Made by a program: the position numbers and the translations under genes. The notes beneath the pieces are model-generated. The model was not told the origin of the DNA, did not search any database, and worked only from the letters and a program-made list of their open reading frames with translations. This document shows positions 63,267-64,000 of a DNA stretch of 64,000 bases, piece after piece; position 1 is the stretch's first letter; each line of letters opens with the position of its first letter. Origin of the DNA: Sphingomonas hankookensis (GTDB lineage Bacteria > Pseudomonadota > Alphaproteobacteria > Sphingomonadales > Sphingomonadaceae); NCBI RefSeq assembly GCF_028551275.1, contig NZ_CP117025.1, positions 1,545,501-1,609,500 of the forward strand. Direction: 5' to 3'.

Positions 63267-64000
63267 CCGCATATCCCGGCCTCCTATATGGTGAGGAGAT
63301 CAACACCGCCAGGGCGCACGACCTTATGAAGGCGTTCGGCGGCGGTATATCGGCTCCCGCCCGTCGCGTGATGGAACGACGGGATGGAGTGTCAGACGAC
63401 GATCCCGACGCAGGCGTGGCTCGCGGCGCGGACAGCGCGATCCGCTTCCCCGGGGTGCGCGACATTCTCGTCGCCGGTGACCCCGTCGTCGCCGACCTGT
63501 CCGCGAGGCTGGCCGCCGATCCCGGTGTCATACCGGCACCTGATGAGGGTGTCGTTGCGCACCTCTCGGCGCTCGACGGCTACGCCCGCGACGGCAAGGT
63601 CATCACCATCCACGGCGTGCCGGTCCCGGCCGGCCGGCCGCAGACCGACTATTACATCGTGCTGCGCTGGCGCCCGCTCTACAGCCCGTTCGCACTGCCG
63701 CACCTGATCTACAGCCGCGATCCTGCCGACGTGCGCCCCGCCGACCGGGCGGCGCTCGGCGTCGCCGAAGACGAGGAAGTCCAGCGCATCCACCTCGTCG
63801 ATCACGATGCGCGCCACGTCACTGACGAGACGCAGGCGTCGCTGCTGATGTTCAGCACCGCGATCCACCGCGACAACCTCGTCGAACTGCAGACCACGAA
63901 TCCGGCGCTGTTCGTCGCGCTGTGGCGGCGGGACATGGACGAGGCGTGGCGGCTGGGCCGCAAGATGAGGAACGGCGACCTGCCGGTGTCCAACCCCAGG
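63263..64000 (+). CDS. third overlapping unknown gene (3' end outside the window)
   Basis: An open frame of 246 codons starts at the GTG at 63263, which overlaps the stop of the previous gene, and remains open to the window edge. I do not recognise it. The product begins VTAYPGLLYGEEINTARAHD, with FPGVRDILVAGDPVVADLSARLA, a strand-rich IVLRWRPLYSPFALPHLIYS region and VQRIHLVDHDARHVTDE. It is read continuously without stops and with neighbour-like codon use. No signal peptide is present. Confidence 0.6.
   Translation, partial: MTAYPGLLYGEEINTARAHDLMKAFGGGISAPARRVMERRDGVSDDDPDAGVARGADSAIRFPGVRDILVAGDPVVADLSARLAADPGVIPAPDEGVVAHLSALDGYARDGKVITIHGVPVPAGRPQTDYYIVLRWRPLYSPFALPHLIYSRDPADVRPADRAALGVAEDEEVQRIHLVDHDARHVTDETQASLLMFSTAIHRDNLVELQTTNPALFVALWRRDMDEAWRLGRKMRNGDLPVSNPR

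Overview
The window is high-GC DNA from an alphaproteobacterium, most likely a Sphingomonas or close relative in the Sphingomonadaceae. This is inferred from protein style (DUF1192 and DUF1013 proteins, an S5 with a Gly/Arg-rich N-terminus, MAPEG and GFA proteins, tandem SGNH/MBOAT genes), from strong GC bias at third codon positions, and from ribosomal-protein gene order. No database search was possible.

Layout. 1-6.7 kb is ordinary chromosome: the 5' end of clpA, a DUF1192 gene, a quinone oxidoreductase, DUF1013, dienelactone hydrolase, GST, a secreted cyclophilin, GFA, MAPEG and a small lipoprotein. 6.7-27.1 kb is one co-directional str-S10-spc-alpha cluster: rpsL-rpsG-fusA-tuf-rpsJ-rplC-rplD-rplW-rplB-rpsS-rplV-rpsC-rplP-rpmC-rpsQ-rplN-rplX-rplE-rpsN-rpsH-rplF-rplR-rpsE-rpmD-rplO-secY-adk-rpsM-rpsK-rpoA-rplQ. 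Sigma70-like promoters are visible before rpsL, secY and rpsM, several internal hairpins may divide it, and a strong terminator follows rplQ. 27-31 kb holds a prolyl oligopeptidase and guaA. 31-39 kb carries an OmpR-type two-component pair, an EF-hand protein, a GST, a secreted SGNH hydrolase, a Phd-like/PAS fusion and a TadE/TadG pair. 39.4-43.4 kb is a tightly coupled SGNH-SGNH-MBOAT-small membrane protein locus, probably for O-acetylation of an envelope or extracellular polymer. 43.6-47.7 kb has a SleB-type hydrolase, a divergent LysR / class B3 metallo-beta-lactamase pair, a GNAT and a DUF454 protein.

47.6-53.7 kb is a sensory cluster: a hybrid histidine kinase diverges from a short LOV photoreceptor that is translationally coupled to a CheB-CheR-PAS protein. 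The last of these is cut off by an IS3-family element (53714-54982) whose terminal bases supply its stop codon.

55-64 kb, beyond the IS, is an accessory region: a truncated N6-adenine methylase coupled to a D12-class methylase, two different 3'-5' exonucleases, genes of unknown function, a MobA/MobL-type relaxase, and three overlapping unknown genes running off the window. It resembles part of a mobilisable element or integrated plasmid. The two genes flanking the IS are both truncated and I see no target duplication, which suggests an IS-mediated deletion or junction rather than simple insertion.

Two families of roughly 80-120 bp palindromic intergenic repeats are scattered through the chromosomal part and absent from the accessory part. 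No tRNA, rRNA or CRISPR array was recognised.
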